The notes under the pieces were generated by a model, which saw nothing but the letters and a program-made list of their open reading frames with translations, did no database searches and was not told the origin of the DNA. A DNA stretch of 64,000 bases from NCBI GenBank assembly GCA_003576905.1, contig QEVG01000001.1, forward strand, positions 62,001 to 126,000. The letters are read 5' to 3'. The stretch's first letter is position 1. The number at the start of each line of letters is the position of its first letter. The stretch comes from Planctomycetota bacterium. GTDB taxonomy: Bacteria > Planctomycetota > Phycisphaerae > UBA1845 > UTPLA1. Shown piece by piece: positions 38,203-46,753 of this stretch. The translations under genes were made by a program, and so were the position numbers.

Positions 38203-39480
38203 TCACGCCGTCCTGCGCGGCCGGCTGACCCGGCTGCTCGAGCTCCCCATGACGCCCTTTAGTACATCGACGCATTCGTCGGCAACCTGTTGCCAGGACC
38301 TCCGACCCCCAAACTCTGCGATTACCCGCCGGTCCCAGCGGGCAGTAAGTCCCCGGCACACTTCCGATTCCAAGCTTTCGTGCCGGGCCGCATCCACCAG
38401 CCGGCCGCAACGATCATCGCTGATGATCTCGCGGTTACCGCCGACGTCCGTTGCCACAACCGGGCAACCGCAGGCCAGCGATTCGGCGATGGCGTTGCAC
38501 CAGCCCTCGGATCGGCTGGCAAGAACAAAGAGATCTGCGGCATTGAGAATTCGGGCGACGCGAGCCTGGGGCACGCGACCCTCCAGTGTAACAAACTCTG
38601 TCAAGCCCAGGCTCATCATCTGTCGATTCAGCCGCTGCTCATAGTTCGGCTCCCCGGCCGGACCGCCGACGAGCACCAGCCGCGCGTCTCCCACCTGTCT
38701 GCGCACCGCGGGCCATATCGCGACAAGCCGGTGAAATCCCTTTAGCTCCTGGAGATGTCCCACGCTGACGGCGATCCTGGCTGTAGCGGGCCACCCCAGG
38801 GCCTGCCGCAAGGAGGGGGCCGGAGCGGCAGGACCCTGGCCCTCGTCGATCCGGTGAAACACGATGGAGTCCACGCCGTTCGGGATGACATGTACAGTCA
38901 AATCCGCGCGCGCCACCTCACAGGCAAGTTGCGCAAGGGACGCGGAGACAGCCATCAGGGCATCGGCGCCGCGGAGCATTTCGGCGATCTTCTCCCGTTT
39001 GCGGGGATGACGAGCCTGGCTGACGAGCTTTCCGCGAAGCGTGCAGACGAAGGGAACACTCAAGCGGCGTGCGGCATGAAATGCTCCGACCCCGTCGGGC
39101 CATTCGAAGTGGGCGTCGATCACCTGAAAGTCAAATGACGACTTCAGGTGTCGACAGGCACGAAGCAGCGCGCGCTCATAGAACCACGCATCCTGCTCTT
39201 TGAACAGACCCGGGAAATAAAACATCCGAGGTCGCCAGACCGGGGGCGTGCCTGAACATTGCTCCCTCGGGTCGAAGGACATCGGCCGAACGAACGGAAA
39301 CCACGGTACCGGCGCGACCACTGCCAAGGGAATTCGCCGCGAAATCGCCGCCAGCCGCCGCTCGACGAAAACGCCCTGCAAGGGGGCCGCGGCACTGGGA
39401 TAGCAAAGCGTCGTTGAGAGAACCGCCATCGGCCACACAATACGCTTGCGCGCAAATGTTTCAATGGCTGGTGGCCGCAT
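38203..39480 (-). CDS. Glycosyltransferase family 4 (TuaC-like)
   Basis: 425 residues from the ATG at 39480; ATG 39429 and an upstream in-frame start at 39561 remain possible because none has a strong ribosome-binding site. The N-terminal acceptor half holds MAVLSTTLCYPSAAAPLQGVFVERR and IDAHFEWPDGVGAFHAARRL. The C-terminal donor half holds VSVGHLQELKGFHRLVAIW, LVLVGGPAGEPNYEQRL and SRSEGWCNAIAESLACGCPVVATDVGGN, with the EX7E-type glutamates. It likely adds a sugar to a surface polymer. It pairs with the downstream glycosyltransferase. Confidence 0.9.
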   Translation of the reverse strand: MRPPAIETFARKRIVWPMAVLSTTLCYPSAAAPLQGVFVERRLAAISRRIPLAVVAPVPWFPFVRPMSFDPREQCSGTPPVWRPRMFYFPGLFKEQDAWFYERALLRACRHLKSSFDFQVIDAHFEWPDGVGAFHAARRLSVPFVCTLRGKLVSQARHPRKREKIAEMLRGADALMAVSASLAQLACEVARADLTVHVIPNGVDSIVFHRIDEGQGPAAPAPSLRQALGWPATARIAVSVGHLQELKGFHRLVAIWPAVRRQVGDARLVLVGGPAGEPNYEQRLNRQMMSLGLTEFVTLEGRVPQARVARILNAADLFVLASRSEGWCNAIAESLACGCPVVATDVGGNREIISDDRCGRLVDAARHESLESEVCRGLTARWDRRVIAEFGGRRSWQQVADECVDVLKGVMGSSSSRVSRPRRTA

Positions 39481-39708
39481 CCTAATCGCCCGCCGTTCGT
39501 TGCATTCAGGCAACATCGCGGCTGCTTCCGTGCAACATCCCATGTAGTGCCCGCAACACATTCAATCTCAGGGCAAGTCGACTCGGACCTCGACCCTTGG
39601 GCCAAGGGAAGCGGGGCCGATCTTCGCGGACCCGTCGTTGAGCTCGAACAACATTGCGAGGCGGCACGGACATTGCCCCCGTCTTCCCTTCGAGGAGAGG
39701 ATATCACT

Positions 39709-39891
39709 ATGTTCACGGCACTATCCGGCGCTGCCGTCCTGGCGGTCGTAATGTTCGGTTTTTCAATCGCGCCCTTCAGTGCGGTACTTGTAGCAGTGGC
39801 GGCCCTGTTTGCCTTCCGCCCTGAACGAAGCCCCTGGCCGGGAGGCATCGAAACCGGCGGGGAGGCCCCTGGAGCCGGGCGGCTCGGGTGA
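39709..39891 (+). CDS. 60-residue single-pass membrane protein coupled to lipM-like gene
   Basis: MFTALSGAAVLAVVMFGFSI starts a small protein with one long hydrophobic stretch (about residues 5-40) and a short polar C-terminus rich in Gly, Glu and Arg. AGAGGA lies seven bases before the ATG. Its TGA overlaps the GTG of the next gene (GTGA), suggesting translational coupling. I do not recognise a family. It might simply lead translation into the ligase gene. Confidence 0.6.
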   Translation: MFTALSGAAVLAVVMFGFSIAPFSAVLVAVAALFAFRPERSPWPGGIETGGEAPGAGRLG

Positions 39892-40682
39892 CGCTACCAT
39901 TCAGGGCTATGTACGCCGCGAGACTGCTTTGGGATCCGCCGCTTCCCGGCCCGCTCAACATGGCCCGCGACGAAGCGCTGCTCGAGGCGTGTCACGATTC
40001 GGACACGCCGGCTGTCCTGAGGTTCTATTCCTGGCGGCCCGCAACCGTTTCCCTGGGATACTTCCAGGAAATCGAGGATTTTGACCGGCTCGCTCCGCCC
40101 GCCGGCAGTCTGTCGGTCGTGCGCCGCACGACCGGCGGCGGCGCAATCCTCCATGACCTGGAAGTGACTTATTCAATCATCCTGCCGCTGTCACATCCCC
40201 TGGTCAACAACCGTCCGAACGATTTGTACAAACTCGCGCACACAGCGATCATTCAATGTGTCGGGCCGCGTGCGCGGATGCTGGGCAAGGGCACTTCAGC
40301 GTGCGATGCATCCGCCCACCGGGGACCCTTCTTCTGTTTTGCACGGAGGCACGATCTCGACGTCGTGCTGAACGATCCTGCGGGGCCCGGCGGGGTCTCA
40401 AAGCTCGCCGGCTCGGCCCAGCGGCGAACCCCCACCGCGATTCTCCAGCACGGTTCGATCATGCTTGCCAGCCGGTACCCGCAGCAGCCCGTGGCCGCGT
40501 GGAGCGATCTTGGCGGCCCTGCGGATTACCAGGAGGCCGTTGAATTGCTTGTCTCGGCGTTTGAAAGAACCCTGAATCTGTCACTCAATGCTTCGGCGTG
40601 GCAGGCGGGTGAACTTGCCGCCGCCGAGCGACTCCAATTGCGTTACGCAGGGGCGGCCTGGACGCGCTCTCGCCAGCGTTGA
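39888..40682 (+). CDS. lipM: LipM-like octanoyl/lipoyl transferase (LplA/LipB superfamily)
   Basis: 264 residues from GTG 39888, with ATG 39909 as alternative. The biotin/lipoate protein ligase fold is clear: NMARDEALLEA, LRFYSWRPATVSLGYFQ, the substrate loop RRTTGGGAILHDLEVTYSI (about 85-105), then FFCFARRHDLDVV and KLAGSAQRRTPTAILQHGSI. The Cys of FFCF and the Lys of KLAGSAQ match LipM, an amidotransferase that moves octanoate from ACP to GcvH, rather than ATP-using LplA. That fits the gcv operon in this window. LipM and lipoate ligases are hard to separate by eye, so the exact activity is an inference. Confidence 0.82.
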   Translation: MTLPFRAMYAARLLWDPPLPGPLNMARDEALLEACHDSDTPAVLRFYSWRPATVSLGYFQEIEDFDRLAPPAGSLSVVRRTTGGGAILHDLEVTYSIILPLSHPLVNNRPNDLYKLAHTAIIQCVGPRARMLGKGTSACDASAHRGPFFCFARRHDLDVVLNDPAGPGGVSKLAGSAQRRTPTAILQHGSIMLASRYPQQPVAAWSDLGGPADYQEAVELLVSAFERTLNLSLNASAWQAGELAAAERLQLRYAGAAWTRSRQR

Positions 40683-40778
40683 CGGCGCAATGGCCGCGGC
40701 CGTGGGGCGAAGGCGACCTTTGTCGTTTGTCGCGTGATTGCCCGAATGCTGCCCGATAGGCACGTCCGTCGAAACTCT

Positions 40779-41240
40779 TTAAACGCCTGCATCGGGCATT
40801 GCCCGAAGCACTGCGCCGATGGCGATGATCGCAATGGCAAGCAAGATGTTGACCGTCATCCAGCGACGGCGTTTTTTTCGCATCGCCTCAAAGGCGGGTG
40901 ACTTTCCTGTCATGGCGCTGGCAAGGAAAAACACACCGAACGCGAGCAGGATTTTCACGCCCATGAGACCGTTGTAAGCCGCCTGACCCCGGTGCGCAGG
41001 TAGTTCGTTCACCATGTAGTTGTAGAATCCCGAGATCAGGAGAAACGCGATCGAGATCATCACCAGCTTCGCAAAGCCCCGGCGAATCTCCTCATTGAAA
41101 TGCTTTCTCGACTCTTCCGGGATTACATGAACTGCCGGTAGCAGAGCAAAGCTCGCAAAGATCGCTCCTCCGACGGCAATGATCGCCCCGGTTACGTGCA
41201 TGAATCGAAAAAGGACATTGAGCCAGTTGATATCTGCCAA
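40779..41240 (-). CDS. Four-helix integral membrane protein (CopD-like)
   Basis: 153 residues with a TTG start at 41240 supported by AGAGG six bases upstream. Four hydrophobic helices are visible, near residues 10-32, 55-75, 88-108 and 128-147. The first contains FMHVTGAIIAVGGAIF; a His in this position also occurs in CopD and related cytochrome-like membrane proteins. No substrate or partner is evident. It precedes no obvious operon partner; the reductase gene lies 100 bases upstream on the same strand. Confidence 0.7.
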   Translation of the reverse strand: MADINWLNVLFRFMHVTGAIIAVGGAIFASFALLPAVHVIPEESRKHFNEEIRRGFAKLVMISIAFLLISGFYNYMVNELPAHRGQAAYNGLMGVKILLAFGVFFLASAMTGKSPAFEAMRKKRRRWMTVNILLAIAIIAIGAVLRAMPDAGV

Positions 41241-41339
41241 GTTGTGCCTCTTTCATGTTGAATTCGCGGGAGCATTACACATACGTCGTTCATTCGAAAC
41301 TTCGTGCCGGGCGATGCCCCCTTCGTCCTAAGCGCTGCG

Positions 41340-42377
41340 CTATTCAATCAGGGCGGCGTATTCTGAAAGCTCCTGCCGGAAATCACGAAGGCGAATGCCG
41401 AAGTCTCGCTCGACGGGACGGATATCGCATACGGAGTCTTCCTGCGACATTGTCACCTGGTCGATATTAAACCGCATATAGTCGGGCAGCATCGGCAGCT
41501 TCATCAGTGTCTTCGCCATGAACTTCGCCGCCCAGAGCGGCTGTCCAACCATCGGTTTCCACATTTTCGCCCCCGGAATCTCTTCGCGGCTGGTGCGGTA
41601 AAGTTCCTTCCACGACATCGCTTCAGGGCCGCCAAGCTCGTAGATCTTGCCAATAGTCTCCGGCATCGAGAGGGCCGCCACAAAACAATGTGCCACGTCC
41701 CTGACCGAAACCGGCTGAAGCCTGTTCTGCCCGTCACCGAAATAGGGAATCACCGGCAGGGGAGCCGGGATGAAGCCGAAGGCCGGTACCACCGTGTCGG
41801 CGACAAATGACTTCATCAGGCGCATGAACTCGCTGTCAGGGCCGTGGATGATGCTCGGGCGTAAGATTGTCCAGTCGAGCCCGCTTTCGCGGACAATGCC
41901 CTCGGCGCGCCACTTCGTGCGGTGGTACTCACTGGCGGCGTTAGGCCGCGTGCCCAGGGCAGACATATGAACAATGCGGCGGACGCCGGCCGCCCTACAG
42001 GCCTCGACGACTCGGCGCGTTCCCTCCACATGGATCCGCTCGAACGTCTGGCCCATTAGCCGGCGTTCAAAAATGATCCCGACAAGATGCACGCATGCTT
42101 CAGCCCCGGCCAACGATTGGGCAAGGGCCGTGTCGTCGAAAAGATTTCCGCCCACGGCCTCGAATCGGCCATTCCCGAGCCGCGCTGCTTGCTCAACGAA
42201 CCGATTTCGATCGCGCACCAGGCAAACCGGCTTGTGCCCCTTTGCGACCAACTCGCGAACCAAGTACCGGCCGACGAAGCCCGTGGCGCCCGTGACCATG
42301 ACCCGGGCAAGGAACCTCGTTACGCCGTCAGTCTGGCCCTGCGCCGGCGCCTTTTTCTCAAGTGTTGCTTGTGCCAT
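41340..42377 (-). CDS. NDUFA9-like atypical short-chain reductase (NAD(P)-binding)
   Basis: 345 residues. An N-terminal Rossmann fold with VMVTGATGFVGRYLVREL (about residues 27-45) binds NAD(P). HLVGIIFERRLMGQTFERIHVEGTRRVVEAC and HMSALGTRPNAASEYHRTKWRAEGIV show the atypical SDR layout, in which the usual YxxxK is replaced by Y-H-R-T-K. ILRPSIIHGPDSEF and VSVRDVAHCFVAAL follow. This matches the NDUFA9/complex-I-associated subgroup of epimerase-like proteins. In bacteria the role is uncertain; quinone-linked or isoprenoid reactions have been suggested. No complex I genes are in the window. Confidence 0.87.
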   Translation of the reverse strand: MAQATLEKKAPAQGQTDGVTRFLARVMVTGATGFVGRYLVRELVAKGHKPVCLVRDRNRFVEQAARLGNGRFEAVGGNLFDDTALAQSLAGAEACVHLVGIIFERRLMGQTFERIHVEGTRRVVEACRAAGVRRIVHMSALGTRPNAASEYHRTKWRAEGIVRESGLDWTILRPSIIHGPDSEFMRLMKSFVADTVVPAFGFIPAPLPVIPYFGDGQNRLQPVSVRDVAHCFVAALSMPETIGKIYELGGPEAMSWKELYRTSREEIPGAKMWKPMVGQPLWAAKFMAKTLMKLPMLPDYMRFNIDQVTMSQEDSVCDIRPVERDFGIRLRDFRQELSEYAALIE

Positions 42378-42497
42378 CTTGGTGCTCGCTCAATTCACTC
42401 TTCCCGTTTTAATCCACAATGGGATGTTAGCTCGCATCCGCATCCTCGTAAACGCGGGGCCGAGCCCAGGCGGCCGTGGTATTTCAACACGTTTTGC

Positions 42498-44021
42498 TCA
42501 TTCCGCGTCCTGAAACCGTACGAACACCGGGTTACTGTAGAACCACAAGTCGTCCCACGGGTTTATCCCGGCCGGGTCCAGCTCTGGTCCGGACACGTCT
42601 CGATTCGTGCCACGCAGGCGAATGTACATCGGGCGTTCGACCCGATCGAAGCCATGCGAGAACTGGAGCCACGGCCCTTCCCGTTGCATTTCGACCGCCC
42701 GCACCTGTCGAATCACCCGGGTTGTCTCGTTCGACATCAGTGCCCGATCCGCTGAGATTCCACGAATTTCACCGGTGATGATATCGACGTGATCGAGTTT
42801 CGGCCGCCTGCCGCCGAAGTTCTCCCGCGCGGGCTCGCGCAAACGAACGCGAAGCTCCACGCGCGCCCCGCGCTTCTCCAGCAGGAGCGTTCCGCCCATA
42901 GGAGTCATGACATCTGCGCTGTTTACGCTCATCTCCAGCCGGTCCACGAGGTCTCCGTGAACGGTAAACATGCTCCCCCCGCGAAGAGCCGACAGCACCT
43001 CAAACGGGTCCGATCTTCGGGCGTACACCCAGGTCTTGGTGTACTCCCCCGGCCAGAAGTCCATGTTACGGACGTGCTCATGGCTCGACTGAGTCGTCGG
43101 TGTCACGTGCCCCCGGGTGGCGTAGGTCACCGGGCTGACCACCGTATGGTCGGAATGATGCCGATGGCTGTCGCTGTTAGCCGTGATGTACCACGGGCGG
43201 CCTTCGCCGAGCAGGCTGTCCCAGAGCCCGCCGACCTTTGCGACAAACCAGTCGTAGCCGCCCCACGTGCGATACGCATCCTTCGGGAAAGCCTCAAACG
43301 AACCACGGCCCGGCGCCTTGTCGTAGTGGCCACGCGGCGCGCCCATGAGCGACGCGGCCTGGTGCCCCGCCGTCGCCTCAAACCCCCGTGTCACATCCGG
43401 GCCTGCGTCCGCCCAGTTGCGCATCTCCATCGGGCTCGTTCGCCCTGTCCGTGCCGGGTGGTTTACAAAAAAGAGCGGCTTGTGGTCCCCCTTTATCGAT
43501 TGCAGGTATTTCACTCCGGCCACCGCTGCCGCCTCGGAGTTGGCCGGCGTGTTTGGCTTTGAAATGTTCTTATTGTCGTATCGCACCTCGAATCGGGCAA
43601 TCTGTTTCACTTCGTCCGGAGTGGGCGGAAGGATAACACTCCCGTGCTCGGCGTCGGGGACGTTCCATTCCAATCCCTGGAAGATGTGCATGCCGGCGTG
43701 AGCTTTTCGGGCCGCGAGCAATTCGGGGTACGCCTGTTCGAGGGTGACCTTGTCATGCCGAGGGCCGCCGTGGTCCGTGATCACGCACCAGGAAAGTCCG
43801 TGCCGCGCCGCCTGCCGTACCTGTTCGACGATATCGTACTGCCCGTCGGGACTGTACTTCGTGTGAATGTGATGATCCCCGGCGAGCCAGACGCCACCGG
43901 CAAACGGGTTCGTGGCGAAGGCAACGCGCGGCAGCCACGCGGGCGCGGTGCCGAGGCTGATGGTCACGCCCCTGAGCCGGCTCAGGAATACGCGCCGTGA
44001 GATTATCCGATCATCGTTCAT
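42498..44021 (-). CDS. CehA/McbA-family PHP-type metallohydrolase, exported
   Basis: 507 residues. ISRRVFLSRLRGV near the N-terminus is a twin-arginine signal, followed by a hydrophobic stretch, so export to the periplasm is likely. The PHP-type metal ligands are visible: GDHHIHTKYSPDG (about residue 48) and VITDHGGPRHD (about 80), then FVNHPAR and TANSDSHRHHSDH (about 285). CehA/McbA proteins hydrolyse carbamates and other esters, but most family members in planctomycetes have no known substrate. It is 141 bases downstream of the pseudopilin gene on the same strand and could be an outlying member of the riboswitch-controlled unit. Confidence 0.86.
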   Translation of the reverse strand: MNDDRIISRRVFLSRLRGVTISLGTAPAWLPRVAFATNPFAGGVWLAGDHHIHTKYSPDGQYDIVEQVRQAARHGLSWCVITDHGGPRHDKVTLEQAYPELLAARKAHAGMHIFQGLEWNVPDAEHGSVILPPTPDEVKQIARFEVRYDNKNISKPNTPANSEAAAVAGVKYLQSIKGDHKPLFFVNHPARTGRTSPMEMRNWADAGPDVTRGFEATAGHQAASLMGAPRGHYDKAPGRGSFEAFPKDAYRTWGGYDWFVAKVGGLWDSLLGEGRPWYITANSDSHRHHSDHTVVSPVTYATRGHVTPTTQSSHEHVRNMDFWPGEYTKTWVYARRSDPFEVLSALRGGSMFTVHGDLVDRLEMSVNSADVMTPMGGTLLLEKRGARVELRVRLREPARENFGGRRPKLDHVDIITGEIRGISADRALMSNETTRVIRQVRAVEMQREGPWLQFSHGFDRVERPMYIRLRGTNRDVSGPELDPAGINPWDDLWFYSNPVFVRFQDAE

Positions 44022-44162
44022 GCGCTCTCATCCTCCGAGCCAGTTGAATCCCGAATGGGAATCCGGCGCCGAAGGACACATCCTAACCGCGAAGCACTTG
44101 ATTTCGATGCCCGGCGAATCGGAGCCAGAGCGCCAAAATGGAAGCTGGGTCGATCCGGTGAT

Positions 44163-45092
44163 TCAACCGCGCAGTCCATAGATAACGTCGATATGAAGGG
44201 TCGCTCGGCCGCGCCGAACTTCGATCGTGCGGAGGGCGTCGTCCGAAAGGTTGCCCACGGGGCCATGGCCCATCCGTCCGAAAGGATGCGGCGTCCGCCG
44301 CGGCGGCTGCCCGGCGGCGTGGCCGTCCATGTAGAGCACTTGTGCTCGGCCATTGTGCCTGAAGTGTCCGAAGCCGCCGTTCACGCCGGCATTGCGCGAG
44401 AAGAGCGAGGGCTCCTGCCATTCAATGTACGCCGGCTCGTTAAAGGTCTGTCCAAGCGGCGTTGGTCCGGAATAGTCGAGCCGGTCGAAGTGAATGCCGT
44501 CGGCCAGGACGAAGACGTCCGAGGTGCGCCCGACAAATTCCTGAATTGCGCGCGGCGCGCCGCTCGATGACCCCTGTCCTCCACCTCCCAGGCCCGCCGT
44601 GTTGTAGCCATAACCGCCTGCCGCGGGCGAAAATTTCGCGAAGTACTTGCCCGACGTATATGGAAACCCGGGGCAAACAAAGTCTGCCGACGTGGAGGTG
44701 AGATACTTGCCAAGGAAACCGGCGGCCTTGTCGATCGGGCGATGGAGCGACATCGCGTTTGCGGCCGGCCCGCCGCGTTCGAAGCCGAACCACCAGCGCC
44801 GCCCCGCCTCCGGACTCGCCACGTCCTGAAAGTACGGCCAGAAACGCCCTTCGTTGTCATCAAGGTACATCTGGGTCGCGAGGCCGCCGGCCCTGAGGGC
44901 CGCGAGGCATACCGAAGCCCGTCCGGCCTCGCGCGCACGGGAAAGCGCGGGCACCAGGATGCCGACGAGGACCGCCGACACGCTGGTGACAAGGAGTATC
45001 TCAATGAGAGAGAACGCGCGCGCCCCTCTCCGCGCGCGTCCCTGGAAGCGGCGCCCCACCACACCGAATCGGCTGAATTCGGAGGGCCTCAT
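44163..45092 (-). CDS. Type II secretion-like pseudopilin with H-X9-DG motif
   Basis: 309 residues. The ATG at 45092 overlaps the stop of the upstream gene (ATGA). After a basic leader (RRGARA) the prepilin peptidase site and helix FSLIEILLVTSVSAVLVGILVPALS follow at about residues 27-50. The body has the fold of planctomycete DUF1559-like/GspG-like proteins, and HNGRAQVLYMDG is the H-X9-DG signature near residue 256-268. Such proteins are abundant in planctomycetes and are thought to be surface or periplasmic pseudopilins. The overlap with a cobalamin-riboswitch-controlled gene means that it should be regulated by B12, which is unusual for this family. Confidence 0.88.
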   Translation of the reverse strand: MRPSEFSRFGVVGRRFQGRARRGARAFSLIEILLVTSVSAVLVGILVPALSRAREAGRASVCLAALRAGGLATQMYLDDNEGRFWPYFQDVASPEAGRRWWFGFERGGPAANAMSLHRPIDKAAGFLGKYLTSTSADFVCPGFPYTSGKYFAKFSPAAGGYGYNTAGLGGGGQGSSSGAPRAIQEFVGRTSDVFVLADGIHFDRLDYSGPTPLGQTFNEPAYIEWQEPSLFSRNAGVNGGFGHFRHNGRAQVLYMDGHAAGQPPRRTPHPFGRMGHGPVGNLSDDALRTIEVRRGRATLHIDVIYGLRG

Positions 45093-46231
45093 CTCGATGT
45101 CCCCACGAGCGCCGCGACAAACCCGTCCACGTCGGCGAAGGTTAGTTCGTCGTCATCGTTAAAATCCGCGCGTGCGAGCGCGCAGGGCCCGGACAGATCA
45201 AAGAGGATCGCCTCGACAAAGGGCGCGACGTCAAGCCCGTCGAGCGCTCCATCTCGATTCAGATCGCCTGCCACGACTGCGGCCGTATGGAAGCTGATTT
45301 CCGAGAACTCCACTTCCGCGATGACGGAATCGCCGAAGGGATTGAACGTGTCCTGCCAAGCAGTAAGAGCCAGCGCGTCCACCGCGAAGGGGGCGCCGGA
45401 AACAAGAATCGTCTGGACTGTCGTGGGATCGCCGTCTGGTCCCCCGGAACCGCCTTCGCCGTCGGCATTGATCGAAACCGGCAGGCCGTCACGCGACAAA
45501 GTCAGCGTCGCAATCCGCGCCCCGCCGTCATAGCGCACGCGAGCCACATGCACCACATCCAGCGTGATCGACTCCTCACCGAGCTTCGTGTCAATCTCCG
45601 ACTCGGCGCCAAATGGAAACTCAATCTGCGAGAAATATCCCTGGCCCGTGTCGGAGTGGATCACCGTCGGACCAATCGTCGGTCCGCCGAATTGCGGACT
45701 CACGTTGGGGTAGTAATCAAAAGCTACGCAGTCGAAGGCGAAATCCGGGCCGGCGCCGCCCGCCCGATCCATACCTGTGGTCTGCAAGTTGATCAAACCC
45801 CAGCCGATCTGGGCAAACTGAAAGGGATCGGCGTAGAAGCCACCGGAACGAATGCGAAACGTGACGGTGAGTTCGAAATCATCACAGCGTCCCAGGAGGC
45901 GTGATCCCGAAGTATCCAGAAGGCGCACATACCAGGCTGTGGGCAGGAATGAGTCGTACTGAACGACGAGGCGCTGCTCAGATGATTCGTAGATGAATCG
46001 CGAAGGATCGTGGTCACCGGGTACGAAAAATCGCCCCGCGGCGACGGGATCATCCTCGAAAGACTCGGTCCAATCGATGGCCGGCAGATCAGCGCGAAGG
46101 GGCACGGCAGCGAGCGATAAAACGGCAAGCGCGAAGATGCGGGACCGCAACCCATGCGAGACCTGGGGGGACTTAACGTATTCCAGGAATGATGCGGTGG
46201 GGTGAGAAACCGATGCTGAAAACGGATTCAC
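45089..46231 (-). CDS. Secreted beta-sandwich protein with dockerin-like repeats, cobalamin-riboswitch controlled
   Basis: 380 residues from the GTG at 46231, chosen because AAAGGA lies eight bases upstream and the terminator hairpin ends before it; an upstream ATG at 46300 lies inside that hairpin. The N-terminal secretion helix is SRIFALAVLSLAAVPLRADL. The mature domain (about residues 48-320) is rich in beta-strands, with FELTVTFRIRSGGFYADPFQFAQIGWG, and looks like a lectin- or glucanase-type jelly roll, though no catalytic motif is seen. Two calcium-loop repeats end the protein: DLNRDGALDGLDVAPF and DFNDDDELTFADVDGF. No cobalamin-binding motif (such as DxHxxG) is present. The family is unknown to me. 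Confidence 0.8.
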   Translation of the reverse strand: MNPFSASVSHPTASFLEYVKSPQVSHGLRSRIFALAVLSLAAVPLRADLPAIDWTESFEDDPVAAGRFFVPGDHDPSRFIYESSEQRLVVQYDSFLPTAWYVRLLDTSGSRLLGRCDDFELTVTFRIRSGGFYADPFQFAQIGWGLINLQTTGMDRAGGAGPDFAFDCVAFDYYPNVSPQFGGPTIGPTVIHSDTGQGYFSQIEFPFGAESEIDTKLGEESITLDVVHVARVRYDGGARIATLTLSRDGLPVSINADGEGGSGGPDGDPTTVQTILVSGAPFAVDALALTAWQDTFNPFGDSVIAEVEFSEISFHTAAVVAGDLNRDGALDGLDVAPFVEAILFDLSGPCALARADFNDDDELTFADVDGFVAALVGTSR

Positions 46232-46268
46232 GGCGACGATCCTTTCCGCGGCAGTCTCTCGCTGCCGC

Positions 46269-46304
46269 AAAAAAACTCCGTGCCCGGCAAATCCGGACAC
46301 GGAG
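46269..46304 (-). terminator. Intrinsic terminator between cobalamin riboswitch and secreted-protein gene
   Basis: Transcribed on the minus strand, CUCCGUGUCCGG pairs with CCGGGCACGGAG around AUUUG. The 12-bp stem contains a single G-U pair. A run of seven U follows. It lies about 100 bases after the B12 box and 38 bases before the GTG. This is the expected expression platform of a transcriptional riboswitch. Confidence 0.85.
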
Positions 46305-46404
46305 GTGGAAAGGCTCGACGCCGCGCGACCCTCCGAAAATGGGGCCCCACGCGAAAAAAAGCCGCCGACTCACGCCCATATCCGGGGCGGACACGACAAC
46401 ACGG

Positions 46405-46565
46405 CGACGGGCAGGTCTTCTGGCTTTCGGATCATTCTACTTGCCGCGCCTTCTCCTCGGAACACGCGAGAATGGCATTTGCGGCGTTCGTCCCCGATTA
46501 CAGCGGCGGGACCGCGGTGGCTTCTCACCACCTTCCCTGAAACCTCTCTACGCGAGAGGCCCGGG
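46405..46565 (-). promoter_or_regulatory. Cobalamin (B12) riboswitch aptamer
   Basis: On the minus strand the conserved core reads AGGGAAGGTGGTGAGAAGCC, then CCGCTGTAATCGG, GACGAACGCCG, AAATGCCATT and finally GCCAGAAGACCTGCC, the B12 box (plus-strand positions about 46410-46425). Order, spacing and the near-invariant GCCAGAAGACCTGCC and CTGTAATCGG match the cobalamin riboswitch family. The P1 boundary is approximate. It reads towards the gene at 45089-46231, with a terminator in between. Confidence 0.93.
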
Positions 46566-46624
46566 CCGAGAAATATTTACTTGTCAAGGCGATCGGAGAT
46601 CAACTCCCCGTCTGAATGCGAAGG

Positions 46625-46654
46625 CTTTTACTGGATATGGGGCGAGCGTGTCAA
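46625..46654 (-). promoter_or_regulatory. Candidate promoter for the riboswitch-controlled operon
   Basis: TTGACA (46654-46649) and TAAAAG (46630-46625) lie 18 bases apart on the minus strand, about 60 bases before the aptamer. The -35 is perfect and the -10 weak. A second TTGACA at 46587-46582 lacks a -10 partner. Confidence 0.4.
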
Positions 46655-46753
46655 GCGCGAAGAGGACCGGTCGGGCGAGAAGGAAAACTTGGATTTATCA
46701 AGATCAGGCGCGCGGGCGCGCTCGGCCTTTCGGCATGTTATTCCGATGGCCCC

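Noticed and set aside
46173-46394. Small minus-strand frame across the riboswitch terminator
   Set aside because: It crosses the terminator hairpin and lies in another frame than the secreted protein; no ribosome-binding site.
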